Source of the DNA: Rhodothermales bacterium
GTDB lineage: Bacteria; Bacteroidota; Rhodothermia; Rhodothermales; UBA10348
Length of the DNA: 64,000 nucleotides
Assembly (NCBI GenBank): GCA_040221055.1
Contig: JAVJVN010000009.1
Coordinates: 406,257 to 470,256, forward strand
Reading direction: 5' to 3'
Shown: piece by piece, positions 8,834 through 17,611 of the stretch
Layout: every line of letters starts with the position of its first letter
Position numbering within the stretch: the stretch's first letter is position 1
Notes under the pieces: generated by a model
Databases searched by the model: none
Told to the model about the DNA's origin: nothing
The model's input: only the letters and a program-made list of their open reading frames with translations
Position numbers and translations under genes: made by a program

Positions 8834-9565
8834 ATGACGCGACTGCTCATAAATATCGACCATATTGCCACCCTGCGGAACGCCCGCAAGGAGACGTTTC
8901 CTGATCCGGTCCTGGCCGCCCGTGAGTGCGAGGCAGCCGGAGCCGACGGGATCGTATTCCACCTCCGTGAGGACAGAAGACACATAACGGACGCCGATGT
9001 TGCCCGCTTGAAGGAGTCCGTGACCGGCAAACTGGACTTTGAACTTTCCCTTGCTCCCGAAATCGTATCCATCTGCGTGGCCACCCGACCCGATCTGGCG
9101 ACGTTGGTGCCCGAACGTCGGGAGGAAGTCACCACCGAGGGTGGGCTGGATGTCCTGGACCAGGGAAATGCCGTGAAAGCAGCCGTGCATAGACTCCGCG
9201 ACGCGGGTATTCCGGAAGTGTCCCTGTTCATGGATCCGGATCCGGCCCAGATCGAGGCCGTCCCCGCCACGGGGGCAAACGTCATTGAATTGCATACCGG
9301 CGCCTTCGCGAACGCCCCCGATCATGCCTCCCGGTTGCGCGTACTCGAGCAGTTGGCAGACGCTGCCCGCCTGGCCCATGCCGCCGGACTCCGCGTCCAC
9401 GCCGGACACGGACTGGACTACACGAATTGGCCACTTTTCGCTCAGCACGTGCCGCATGTCCAGGAAGTATCCATTGGATTCGCAATCATTTCCAGAGCGT
9501 TGTTCACCGGTCTCCGCGATGCGGTAGCCGACATGAGACGCATCATACACCATTCCGCATCATGA
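8834..9565 (+). CDS. pdxJ: Pyridoxine 5'-phosphate synthase
   Basis: A 243-residue TIM barrel that condenses 1-deoxyxylulose 5-phosphate with 3-amino-2-oxopropyl phosphate to give pyridoxine 5'-phosphate. The family N-terminus NIDHIATLRNAR (7-18), the loop HLREDRRHI and the C-terminal VHAGHGLDYTN and EVSIGFAIISRAL segments are all present. The ATG at 8834 gives the canonical MTRLLINIDH start. The stop overlaps the era start as ATGA. Together with the nearby pdxB it marks the DXP-dependent vitamin B6 pathway. Confidence 0.96.
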   Translation: MTRLLINIDHIATLRNARKETFPDPVLAARECEAAGADGIVFHLREDRRHITDADVARLKESVTGKLDFELSLAPEIVSICVATRPDLATLVPERREEVTTEGGLDVLDQGNAVKAAVHRLRDAGIPEVSLFMDPDPAQIEAVPATGANVIELHTGAFANAPDHASRLRVLEQLADAARLAHAAGLRVHAGHGLDYTNWPLFAQHVPHVQEVSIGFAIISRALFTGLRDAVADMRRIIHHSAS

Positions 9566-10449
9566 CCGAACCCACTCCCCACCGTTCCGGCTACGTGGCC
9601 ATCATTGGCCGCCCGAATGTGGGCAAGAGCACGCTGCTGAATGCCATGATGCAGCAGAAACTGTCCATTGTCACCCACAAACCCCAGACCACGCGACAGC
9701 GCGTGCTGGGCATCCTGTCCGCAGACGACTACCAGATGATCCTGCTGGATACACCGGGCATTATCAAACCCCGCTATAAGCTGCAGGAGGCCATGATGGC
9801 GGACGTGACCACGTCCACATCGGACGCGGACGTGCTTCTTTTCATGGCCGATGCCACGCGCGACTCCGTGGACGACATGACGCTCGACCTGGTCGGAGGC
9901 ACCCCGGCCATCCTGGTCCTGAACAAGATCGACAAGATGCGTCAGGAGGACGTACTCCCGCTGGCTGCAGCCTACGCCGAGGCCCATCCGTTCAAGGCCG
10001 TCATCCCGACCTCCGCCCTGAAACTGAAGAATGTGGATGCCGTCGTCCAGGAGATCTTCAACAACCTCCCCGAGGGTCCGGCCTTCTATCCGAAAGACCA
10101 GATCAGCGAGCAGCCGGAACGCTTCTTCATCGCGGAAATCATCCGCGAAAAGATTTTCCAGCGATTCCACCAGGAAGTGCCGTATTCCACCCAGGTGAAC
10201 ATTGTCCAATACGAGGAACGCTCCGACGACAAGGATCGGATAGAAGCCGAAATCATCGTGGAGCGGGATTCCCAGAAAGGCATCCTGATCGGCAAGGGCG
10301 GCAGTGCCCTGAAGATCATCGGCACGCAGGCCCGCAAGGACATCGAGGAATTCCTGGAACGCGAGGTCTTCCTGCGGCTGTTCGTCAAGGTGCGGCCCGA
10401 CTGGCGCAGTTCGGAGGCCCACCTCCGCTCATTCGGCTTCCCGACGTAG
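9562..10449 (+). CDS. era: GTPase Era
   Basis: A 295-residue essential GTPase that binds the 3' end of 16S rRNA during 30S maturation. The G1 motif is GRPNVGKS (16-23), G3 is DTPG (63-66) and G4 is NKID (about 127-130). A C-terminal KH domain carries ILIGKGGSALKIIG. Length is typical of the family. It begins inside the pdxJ stop (ATGA). Its last 21 bases overlap the convergent pdxB coding sequence. Confidence 0.97.
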   Translation: MTEPTPHRSGYVAIIGRPNVGKSTLLNAMMQQKLSIVTHKPQTTRQRVLGILSADDYQMILLDTPGIIKPRYKLQEAMMADVTTSTSDADVLLFMADATRDSVDDMTLDLVGGTPAILVLNKIDKMRQEDVLPLAAAYAEAHPFKAVIPTSALKLKNVDAVVQEIFNNLPEGPAFYPKDQISEQPERFFIAEIIREKIFQRFHQEVPYSTQVNIVQYEERSDDKDRIEAEIIVERDSQKGILIGKGGSALKIIGTQARKDIEEFLEREVFLRLFVKVRPDWRSSEAHLRSFGFPT

Positions 10450-11676
10450 GCCGCCTCCGGGAACGGTCATTCCTATACTCCGCGGTATTCCTTGGATCGG
10501 GTTCGGGTGCTGTCCTGCGGCGTACGACCCGGGCACATACCTGTGGAAGCTCCAGCGCGGCGGATAGGACGCCCGCAAATCATGGAACGCTGCACGCCGC
10601 GCTTCTGCCGACGGCAGGATTGTTGACAGAGGCGGTGTGCCTTTCGTCGGCAGGCCGAGCGTCGCGCGAAAACGGGCATCGTCGGCCCGGATGTCGTACA
10701 TGGGCCGGATCCACGCCGCCAATCCGGTTCGGGCCGAGGGATCCGGAAATACGATGCGCTCTGTGGGTTTGGAGCGCATGTCCGGCGCTTCCCGATCGTC
10801 CAGCTCCTCAGCCGGTGTTCCGCCTTCCGATGCGCCGAGCCAGTCCCTGAGTGCCCGCGCCACCTGGCGCACCCCCTCCGACTTGGCATCCCGTGAATAG
10901 CCGGCAATGTGCGGTGTGGCCAGATCCACGCCGGCCACCAGGTCCGGCGGTGGAAGGGGCTCATCCTGCCATACGTCCAGCACGAGCCAGGACAGCCGGC
11001 CTTCCTGACGGGCCCGTACCGCGGCTTGGTCGCCCACCACGCCGCCCCGGGACGTCTGGATGAGCATGGCACCCGGTTTCATGCGTGCAATCCGTTCGGC
11101 ATCCAGCAAGCCGCGGGTGGGATGGGTTCCATCGTGGGTCAACGGGACGTGCAGGGACACGATGTCCGCGTCCCGGAGCAGATTGTCCAGATCGGTGTCC
11201 CCCTCGGGGCGGAACGGATCACATACCTTCACAAGGCATCCGAGCGCCCGGAATCGAGCGGCCAGACGGGATCCGACGGCGCCATGACCCACCACGCCCA
11301 TCGTCCGGCCATGCAGCGGATCCCGGGCATTCCCTGGAGGGGCCGCGCCGAGCTCAAGACCTTCCGCGACGGCCGCAAGCACATATTCCACGACCGACCC
11401 GGCATTCGCGCCGTGAGCGTTCGCCCAGGCAATCCTGTTCGCTGCCAGCCACGCCGTATCCACATGATCCATGCCGGCGGTCGCGCTGCCCACGAATTGC
11501 ACGCTGGAGCCCACGAGCAAGGCCTCATTCACCGTAGTGACGGTCCGAACAACCAACACACGGGCGTGACGCACGTGCTCGGGACCGATTTCATGTCCCG
11601 GAATGGCTACAACTTCGCCGAATCCGGAAAACACGTCCCTTGCACCGGGAATATGCGCATCGACGATAATCTGCAT
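10429..11676 (-). CDS. pdxB: Erythronate-4-phosphate dehydrogenase
   Basis: A 415-residue D-2-hydroxyacid dehydrogenase. It has VGSATAGMDHVD (62-73), the NAD-binding GVVGHGAVGSRLA (127-139) and the catalytic triad Arg210 (TSRGGVV), Glu239 (DVWQDEP) and His256 (TPHIAGYS). The GSATAGMDHVD region and the long C-terminal extension with RPMYDIRADD separate PdxB from SerA or GhrB. PdxB oxidises 4-phosphoerythronate in the DXP-dependent PLP route, matching pdxJ next door. The 3' end overlaps era convergently by 21 bases. Confidence 0.9.
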   Translation of the reverse strand: MQIIVDAHIPGARDVFSGFGEVVAIPGHEIGPEHVRHARVLVVRTVTTVNEALLVGSSVQFVGSATAGMDHVDTAWLAANRIAWANAHGANAGSVVEYVLAAVAEGLELGAAPPGNARDPLHGRTMGVVGHGAVGSRLAARFRALGCLVKVCDPFRPEGDTDLDNLLRDADIVSLHVPLTHDGTHPTRGLLDAERIARMKPGAMLIQTSRGGVVGDQAAVRARQEGRLSWLVLDVWQDEPLPPPDLVAGVDLATPHIAGYSRDAKSEGVRQVARALRDWLGASEGGTPAEELDDREAPDMRSKPTERIVFPDPSARTGLAAWIRPMYDIRADDARFRATLGLPTKGTPPLSTILPSAEARRAAFHDLRASYPPRWSFHRYVPGSYAAGQHPNPIQGIPRSIGMTVPGGGLRREAE

Positions 11677-11968
11677 GCTGAATCCGCTCTGGTAACGCGA
11701 AAAAGGGGGTCGTTGGGTGACCAGGTACAGCGCTGTGTATTTGAAGTAACCGTGTGACTGTCAAGTTGGCATAAAGGTTGCTTGAAGCAACAGCACAGAG
11801 GCAGTGAATGCTGAGTGAACGCCCGGAGAACCGGGTGTGAATACGGCATCTTTTCCTCTTATATCAATATAATACAAGGGTTTGACACCCCCTGAAATGC
11901 TGAAACCCGTCCTGCGGCCTGCCGTAGTGACGCGCGACATGAATCCCTGCAACCACCTGGCATTTGCC
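11677..11968. other. Intergenic region with short inverted repeats
   Basis: Nearly 300 bases separate divergent pdxB and the SleB-like gene. I see a 10-base palindrome ACAGCGCTGT at 11727-11736, an inverted repeat GTTGCT-TGA-AGCAAC at 11777-11791, a hairpin CCCGG-AGAA-CCGGG at 11822-11835 and an AT-rich TATAAT at 11868-11873 without a well-spaced -35 box. The true start of the downstream gene is uncertain, so the gap may be up to 30 bases shorter. No RNA gene is recognised. Confidence 0.4.
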
Positions 11969-12628
11969 ATGACCAAGCGATCCCTCATGCACGTCACCCT
12001 GACAGTGGCTGCCCTGATTGTCGCAACAGGCCTCACGCTCCGAGCGGACCTGTTCGCCGACCAGGAGGCCATGTTTGACGAAAGCTGGGCGGCTCTGCTG
12101 GCCGATACCCGCTCGACCCGGCAACTCAGTCCGTGGGAAGAAGCCCTGTACGATCCGAAGCGGCTCATGCCCTTGCCAACAACCCAGATCGACTCGGAAA
12201 CCCTGTGGCTCGCCCGGGCCATCTACTCGGAATCGAAACGCCCCGAAGAACAGGCCCTCATTGCCTGGGTCATCCGGAACCGGGTCGAAACCGGATACCG
12301 TGGCAAGCGCACGTTCCAGTCGGTGGTGCTTGACCCCTGGCAATTCAGCGCCTTCCTGGAAGACGCGCCGAAACGGGATTTCTACTCCAGCCTCACGCCC
12401 GAACAACGGTACAAGGGCTGGCGAACGGCACTGGCCATAGCCCATGCGGTCCGGCATGCTGAAGATGACCACCGTCCGTTCTCACCCAGGACCCGTCACT
12501 TCTACAGCGAACGCTCCCTCAACGGATCGCGCCCTCCGGCGTGGGCCGATGGACGCATTCCGCTGGACGTGGATCCGATCGTCCCGATCGATGATCGGCG
12601 TTTCCGCTTCTTCGAAGACGTATCCTAG
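11969..12628 (+). CDS. SleB-like cell-wall hydrolase
   Basis: 219 residues from the chosen ATG. An N-terminal hydrophobic segment (residues 7-25) acts as signal or anchor. The central LWLARAIYSESKRPEEQALIAWVIRNRV and LDPWQFSAF track the Hydrolase_2/SleB lytic-transglycosylase pattern (ARxIYxEAR...NRV...QFS), with Glu88 as the likely catalytic acid. In spore formers SleB opens cortex peptidoglycan; elsewhere such proteins remodel or recycle the wall. ATGs at 11939 and 11987 are alternatives, since no clear ribosome-binding site decides. It ends two bases before the convergent barrel gene. Confidence 0.72.
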   Translation: MTKRSLMHVTLTVAALIVATGLTLRADLFADQEAMFDESWAALLADTRSTRQLSPWEEALYDPKRLMPLPTTQIDSETLWLARAIYSESKRPEEQALIAWVIRNRVETGYRGKRTFQSVVLDPWQFSAFLEDAPKRDFYSSLTPEQRYKGWRTALAIAHAVRHAEDDHRPFSPRTRHFYSERSLNGSRPPAWADGRIPLDVDPIVPIDDRRFRFFEDVS

Positions 12629-12630
12629 TC

Positions 12631-13263
12631 CTAGAACGATACGCCCACGCGAAGCATGACGGTGTTCAGGCGTTGGACATCGCCTGAGCTGAACGATACG
12701 CCCCGGATATTCACTTCCTCCTTCATGAATCGGGAGATGCCGACCGCGTAGCGGAATTCCGGTGTCAACTTGATACCGCCCAGATCCAACGCCAGGCCGA
12801 TGCCGACATTGCCGGCCACCGATACGTCGTTGAGCGCATCCTCGTAGTCACTGTCGTCCGTGGACGCCCAGGAAAAAACGGGACCCGCCATCACGTACGG
12901 ACGGATGACGGGCGTCGCCGTCAGGTTGAACCGCACGTCAACGGGAATGTCGATCATGGTGGCGCTGAAGGCATCGCTTATCCCGCCGAAGGACACATCC
13001 ACCTCCCCGATGTCCCTGTAGAACAGACCGAGTCGCAGGCCGGCCGGCCCGAGGCCCAGATCGTAGAATACACCCACGTGGTAGCCGGTGGCGTTGTCAA
13101 ACGTGGCATTGGCGCTGCTGGTCTCGATGTCGTCCACGCTTTCAAAGTTCAGTCCGGCGGCTACGCCCAACTGTGCCCGGGCCGGTAACGCAAGGACAAC
13201 GGCGGCCACCAACAGGACGAAGACGGAAGCCACTGAAAGGTGCGGGAAGGTTCTGGAAGTCAT
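12631..13263 (-). CDS. Small outer-membrane beta-barrel protein (PorT/OmpA-barrel like)
   Basis: 210 residues from ATG 13263 with a signal peptide ending PARA|Q near residue 30. The mature part opens LGVAAGLNFESVDDIE. It alternates strands such as GPAGLRLGLFYR, PYVMAGPVFSWAS, GNVGIGLALDLGG and MLRVGVSF with a C-terminal Phe, the pattern of eight-stranded outer-membrane barrels of the OMP_b-brl_2 type. The product is probably a structural surface barrel; no ligand is inferred. The gene is monocistronic and convergent with the hydrolase. Confidence 0.75.
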   Translation of the reverse strand: MTSRTFPHLSVASVFVLLVAAVVLALPARAQLGVAAGLNFESVDDIETSSANATFDNATGYHVGVFYDLGLGPAGLRLGLFYRDIGEVDVSFGGISDAFSATMIDIPVDVRFNLTATPVIRPYVMAGPVFSWASTDDSDYEDALNDVSVAGNVGIGLALDLGGIKLTPEFRYAVGISRFMKEEVNIRGVSFSSGDVQRLNTVMLRVGVSF

Positions 13264-13361
13264 GGAATCGGCCTCAGATGATGTGTGCAACCTGCCTCTC
13301 TTACGTGAGTTTTGTCTTCTCGTTCTGTCCTGCCCTGTTTTACAATTTCCAGTCGCCCGGC

Positions 13362-14510
13362 ATGAAAATCGGAATCACCTGCTATCCCGTCTACGGAGGT
13401 AGCGGCGTCGTCGCCACGGAACTCGGCATTGCACTCGCTGCACGCGGTCATTCCATCCACTTCATTGCCTATGCCATGCCGTTCAGGCTGGGCCACATCC
13501 AGGAGAACATCACCTTCCACGAGGTGAATGTGCATGCCTATCCCCTGTTTGAATATCCTCCCTACACGCTGAACCTGACGTCCAAGCTGGTGGACGTGGC
13601 CATGCATGAGGATCTGGATATCCTTCACATGCACTACGCCATTCCCCACGCCACCAGTGCGGTACTGGCCCGACAGATCCTGGCTGGATCCGGACGTCCC
13701 GTTCCCGTCGTGACCACCCTGCACGGGACCGACATCACCATCGTGGGACAGGATCCCTCCTTCGCACCGGTCGTGAATTGGTCCATCAATGAATCGGACG
13801 GGGTAACGGCCGTTTCGGAGTATCTGAAACGGGAAACCTACAAGAGTTGCCAGGTCCGCGCCGACATCCAGGTCATTCCCAACTTTATCGATACCCGCCG
13901 TTTCAAGCCGCTCAAGAAGGATCATTTCAAGCAGGCTGTCTGTCCGAACGGCGAGAAGCTGCTGGTGCACGTATCGAATTTCCGGCCGGTGAAGCGGGCC
14001 ACCGAGGTGGTCGAGGTATTCCACCGCCTGCGGTCCGAGGGATACGCGGCCAAGTTGCTGCTGGTCGGCGACGGTCCGGATCGGGCAGCAGCCGAGCACA
14101 AGGCACGGGAATTGGAAGTGATCGACGATGTCCGTTTCCTCGGCAAACAGGAACCCGTCGAGGAAATCCTGTCCATTGCCGACATCTTCCTCATGCCTTC
14201 CGGCTCGGAAACCTTTGGTCTGGCCGCGTTGGAAGCCATGGCCTGCGGGGTCCCGGTCATTGCGTCGAACATCGGGGGGCTGCCGGAATTGGTAGTGGAC
14301 GGCGTCACCGGCTTCCTCCGTCCCATGGGCGATATCGAGGCGTACACGGCCTGCGCCCGTCAACTGCTGGACGATCCCGATCTGCTTGCAACCATGTCCG
14401 AGGCGGCACGTCGCCGCGCGGTCGACGAATTCGACATCGACCGGATCATCCCGATGTATGAGGCGCACTACGAGCAGGTCATTGCCCGGGTCGCCTCCTC
14501 CGCCGCATGA
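13362..14510 (+). CDS. bshA: N-acetyl-alpha-D-glucosaminyl L-malate synthase
   Basis: A 382-residue GT4 glycosyltransferase that joins UDP-GlcNAc to L-malate, the first step of bacillithiol synthesis. MKIGITCYPVYGGSGVVATE (1-20) is the diagnostic BshA N-terminus. HMHYAIPHATSA, the SNFRPVKR sugar-nucleotide region and GSETFGLAALEAMACGVPV (the Glu-x7-Glu motif) complete the GT-B fold. BshA is found in Firmicutes, Deinococcus and Bacteroidota/Rhodothermota. No bshB or bshC is visible here. The stop overlaps the start of the kinase-like gene (ATGA). Confidence 0.93.
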   Translation: MKIGITCYPVYGGSGVVATELGIALAARGHSIHFIAYAMPFRLGHIQENITFHEVNVHAYPLFEYPPYTLNLTSKLVDVAMHEDLDILHMHYAIPHATSAVLARQILAGSGRPVPVVTTLHGTDITIVGQDPSFAPVVNWSINESDGVTAVSEYLKRETYKSCQVRADIQVIPNFIDTRRFKPLKKDHFKQAVCPNGEKLLVHVSNFRPVKRATEVVEVFHRLRSEGYAAKLLLVGDGPDRAAAEHKARELEVIDDVRFLGKQEPVEEILSIADIFLMPSGSETFGLAALEAMACGVPVIASNIGGLPELVVDGVTGFLRPMGDIEAYTACARQLLDDPDLLATMSEAARRRAVDEFDIDRIIPMYEAHYEQVIARVASSAA

Positions 14511-15562
14511 AGCACCTCATCTCCCGGAAGAAGGCCGTCTATCCAGTATCGGATTTCCTGCGGTCGTATCTCGGTCGCTACGGCCGCATCTGGGAGGACA
14601 GCATCCGCTATTCGGATCTGCAGCGGTTCACCAACGCCATCCCGGTCTATGACGAAGTGGGCTCGGACACCCTCTGGTCGACGGTCCTGTTTCCGGACGC
14701 GGAACGAAAGGACATCCATGAGTCGCTGCTGCACGCCTATACCATCCTGAAAGCCGACGGTGACACGTCCATCATCAAGTACCTGTTCGTCGAACGGGTG
14801 GACATGTGCAATCACGGCAACACCCTGCCCTTCCGGGTACGCGTGGTGAATCGCATCAATGAGAACTTCGACTACTTCTATGTCAAAAGGATCGATGCGA
14901 ATCGCGTCTACGGTCTCGAACTCGAGCACATCCTGTCGCCGAATCGGTTGAACTACTTCATCCACGGGGAGACCATCGTGGAAGAGCACATTGTCGGGAT
15001 TCCGGCCGATACGTTCCTGGATGAAAACATCCAGATCTCCGATTTCGATCGGGTGCGCCTGGCGAAGGAGTTCGTGAAGTTCAATGAGCGCTGTTTCGTG
15101 TCGCTGCTCGGAGACATGCATACCGGAAATTTCGTGGTCGAATTGACACGGGACTTCGAGAAATGGCACTTCCGTATCCACCCCATTGACTTCGACCAGC
15201 AGAGCCATCACTGGCGCAAGGAGGTGTATCTCCCTCAGTTCTTCCCCCAGAATCGGCCCTTCGTGGATTTGACCGTGCACGCCCTGGCACCGGAGAACGT
15301 GTTCCAGTACCAAAAGGAAGAACGCAGCCTGATTGCCAATCGCGTCCGCGTTTCACACGGCCGGTTCGATGCCCTCATGGAAGTCATGCAGGAGGACATC
15401 ATTTCCAGTGATGATCACGTTCACCGGCTCGGCGATCAATTGGCCGACCACTACGGCAGCAACGCGTTCCGGGGATGCCACACGATGGGGCAATTGGTCC
15501 GCCATTCCATCATGCAGCTGGTCGAAGGGCGTCAGCCCGCAACGGCTCCGTTGAGGAACTGA
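14507..15562 (+). CDS. Protein-kinase-like (APH-fold suspected) protein of unknown function
   Basis: The 351-residue protein is not recognised as a known family. Its middle carries GDMHTGNF at 202-209 (Asp203, His205, Asn208), followed by HPIDFD at 225-230. This spacing and content resembles the catalytic loop GDxHxGN and metal-binding D-x-D of aminoglycoside-phosphotransferase-like kinases. FYVKR (Lys127) with ELE about ten residues later could be the ATP-anchoring Lys/Glu pair. No signal peptide or TM segment is present. It is translationally coupled to bshA and overlaps the convergent MBL gene by 31 bases. Kinase activity is inference from motifs only. Confidence 0.55.
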   Translation: MKHLISRKKAVYPVSDFLRSYLGRYGRIWEDSIRYSDLQRFTNAIPVYDEVGSDTLWSTVLFPDAERKDIHESLLHAYTILKADGDTSIIKYLFVERVDMCNHGNTLPFRVRVVNRINENFDYFYVKRIDANRVYGLELEHILSPNRLNYFIHGETIVEEHIVGIPADTFLDENIQISDFDRVRLAKEFVKFNERCFVSLLGDMHTGNFVVELTRDFEKWHFRIHPIDFDQQSHHWRKEVYLPQFFPQNRPFVDLTVHALAPENVFQYQKEERSLIANRVRVSHGRFDALMEVMQEDIISSDDHVHRLGDQLADHYGSNAFRGCHTMGQLVRHSIMQLVEGRQPATAPLRN

Positions 15563-16179
15563 TTGGTGGCCAGTTCGCGGCCGATGGTCGTTTCCGGACC
15601 GTGCCCCGATAGTACACGGACCTCTTCCCCGAGCGGAACGAGTTGCTGGAAGATGGACTGCATGAGCGTGGGCAACGATCCCCGCCACAGGTCGGTCCGG
15701 CCTATGGATCCGGCGAAAAGGACATCCCCGCTCAACACGAAGGCGTCATCCGGAGCGTGGAAAGAAACCGAGCCCGGCGAATGGCCCGGCGTATGCAATA
15801 CATTCCACGTGGAGGCCCCCACCGTGAGCGGCTCGCCCGGCATCAGGAACCGGGTCGGCTCGGGCGGCGGTTCCAATTCCACACCGAACATGGCCGCCTG
15901 CGTCTGGGCTTCCTTCAACAGCGGTGCATCGTCCGCGTGCACCAGCAGTTCGGCGCCGAAGTGCCGGCACACGGCGGCACATCCGAAAATGTGGTCAATA
16001 TGGGCGTGCGTAAGCAAGACCTGCTTGAGCGGGCGACCCGTATCCTCGATGGCGCGGATGAAATGGTCGATTTCCGACCCGGACTGACACGATGGGTCGA
16101 CCACGACCACCTCCTGCTCATCCGAAACGATGTAGCAGTTGGTCTGGAACGGATTGAACGTAAAGGTGCGTACAGTCAT
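15532..16179 (-). CDS. MBL-fold metallohydrolase (glyoxalase II-like)
   Basis: A 215-residue metallo-beta-lactamase-fold hydrolase. It has THAHIDH at 57-63, HTPGHSPGS with the third His, SGDVLF with the bridging Asp and SGHGPET with the last His, all in family order. The short length and the N-terminus FNPFQTNCYIV match the cytosolic YcbL/GloB-like group that hydrolyses thioesters such as S-lactoylglutathione or persulfide substrates. In a bacillithiol organism a bacillithiol-thioester substrate is plausible but unproven. It is convergent with the kinase-like gene. Confidence 0.88.
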   Translation of the reverse strand: MTVRTFTFNPFQTNCYIVSDEQEVVVVDPSCQSGSEIDHFIRAIEDTGRPLKQVLLTHAHIDHIFGCAAVCRHFGAELLVHADDAPLLKEAQTQAAMFGVELEPPPEPTRFLMPGEPLTVGASTWNVLHTPGHSPGSVSFHAPDDAFVLSGDVLFAGSIGRTDLWRGSLPTLMQSIFQQLVPLGEEVRVLSGHGPETTIGRELATNQFLNGAVAG

Positions 16180-16213
16180 CTATCTTGTGGCTTCCGCAAC
16201 ACACGCTCCCGGC

Positions 16214-17611
16214 ATGAAACTGTTTCACCGCATGACGCTCCGCATGCTGCCCGCGCCGTTCCTGGCGTGGCTCCTGGTGCTGCTGTTCCTGCTGGTCATG
16301 CAGTTCCTCATCAAGTACCTGCCCCAGCTGGTCGGCAAGGGGCTGCCGTTCCTGGTGGTCGTCGAACTGATCATGTACAACGTGGGCTACATGCTTGTGC
16401 TGGCCATCCCGATGGCCGCCCTCATTGCCACGCTCATGACCTTCGGGCGACTGGCGGAGTCCAATGCTTGGGCCGTCATCAAGGGATCCGGGGTGTCGTT
16501 TCCCCAGCTGGTCTGGCCCGTGTGGCTGGTAGGGGCCCTGCTGGCCGGCGGGATGTGGTATTTCAATACGGAAGTCCACCCGGAGTCCAATTTCCGGGCA
16601 TTCAACCTGTGGCAGGACATCCGTCTGGCCAAACCCGGATTCGATCTCAAGGCCGGAGTGATGTACGACGGCCTGGAAGACTACCGGATCCTGGTCCGGG
16701 ACATCCCCGAAGACGAACCGAACACGCTCCACGACGTGTACATCTTCGACTATTCGTCCGGCGCACGCCTCCGGACGGACATTTCGGCCACCCGGGGCAA
16801 TCTGGAAACGCTGCACGGAGGACGGACCCTCCAGCTGACGTTGTACGACGGGGAAGTCCACCGGCGTATTCCCCCGGAACGCTACGAGCGGATGTCCTTC
16901 ACGCGCCACGTCATCCGCATCCCGTTGGATGACCTGGATTTCGAGCGCAACGATCCGGGCACCGGCAACCGGACCGACCGAACCATGCGGGCGGCCGACA
17001 TGCGGGTCCTGGTGGACAGCCTGCGCCATACGGCCGCTGTCAGGAAAGAGGAGCTCGGCGTGCTGCTGGGCACGCTCGGAACGGGCGCGGCGAGCCGGAC
17101 CGAGTGGGTGCGATCGTCCGGCGAAGGGCTGCGATCGCTCGTAGAGCAGAACCGTGAAAGCACCCGTCCCGAAACCCCGGCCGAACAGCGTGAACTGGCC
17201 CGCATGACGGCCCGCGCGCACCGTGCCAGTACGGACGCCGCCCGGCGGACCGTCGAAATCGCTCTCATACGAGCGGACCGTTATGCGGTGGAAATCCACA
17301 AGAAGTATTCCATGGCCGTGGCTTGCCTGCTCTTCATGATGTTGGGTGCACCGTTGGGCCTCGCCATCCGACGAGGTGGGCTGGGCATGTCGGCGGTTGT
17401 TGCGATGACCATTTTCCTGATCCACTGGGTATCCCTGGCGAACGGCGAGAAATTTGCCGACCGGGGCCATATCGATCCGTGGTTGGGCATGTGGGCGGCG
17501 GACATCATCACGGGGCTGTTTGCCCTGGCGGTCACCGTGCACGTCTGGCGGGACATGCGCGCCACCCGAATGCGCAGAACCGCAACCACCGTGCATCCAC
17601 CGACCAAATGA
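16214..17611 (+). CDS. LptF/LptG family lipopolysaccharide export permease
   Basis: 465 residues. Three N-terminal membrane helices (first FLAWLLVLLFLLVMQFLI, then the helices around YMLVLAIPMAALIATLM and VWPVWLVGALLAGGMW) precede a long periplasmic beta-rich domain. Three C-terminal helices (YSMAVACLLFMMLGAPLGLA, VVAMTIFLIHWV, DIITGLFALAVTV) follow. This is the YjgP/YjgQ topology of the Lpt exporter, which moves LPS from the inner membrane to the Lpt bridge. Which subunit it is cannot be told, and no second copy or lptB is in the window. ATG 16214 is preferred; the gene overlaps rsmI by four bases. Confidence 0.88.
   Translation: MKLFHRMTLRMLPAPFLAWLLVLLFLLVMQFLIKYLPQLVGKGLPFLVVVELIMYNVGYMLVLAIPMAALIATLMTFGRLAESNAWAVIKGSGVSFPQLVWPVWLVGALLAGGMWYFNTEVHPESNFRAFNLWQDIRLAKPGFDLKAGVMYDGLEDYRILVRDIPEDEPNTLHDVYIFDYSSGARLRTDISATRGNLETLHGGRTLQLTLYDGEVHRRIPPERYERMSFTRHVIRIPLDDLDFERNDPGTGNRTDRTMRAADMRVLVDSLRHTAAVRKEELGVLLGTLGTGAASRTEWVRSSGEGLRSLVEQNRESTRPETPAEQRELARMTARAHRASTDAARRTVEIALIRADRYAVEIHKKYSMAVACLLFMMLGAPLGLAIRRGGLGMSAVVAMTIFLIHWVSLANGEKFADRGHIDPWLGMWAADIITGLFALAVTVHVWRDMRATRMRRTATTVHPPTK

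Noticed and set aside
11868-11887. TATAAT and a nearby TTGACA before the SleB-like gene.
   Set aside because: The order is reversed and no partner hexamer lies at the right distance on either strand.
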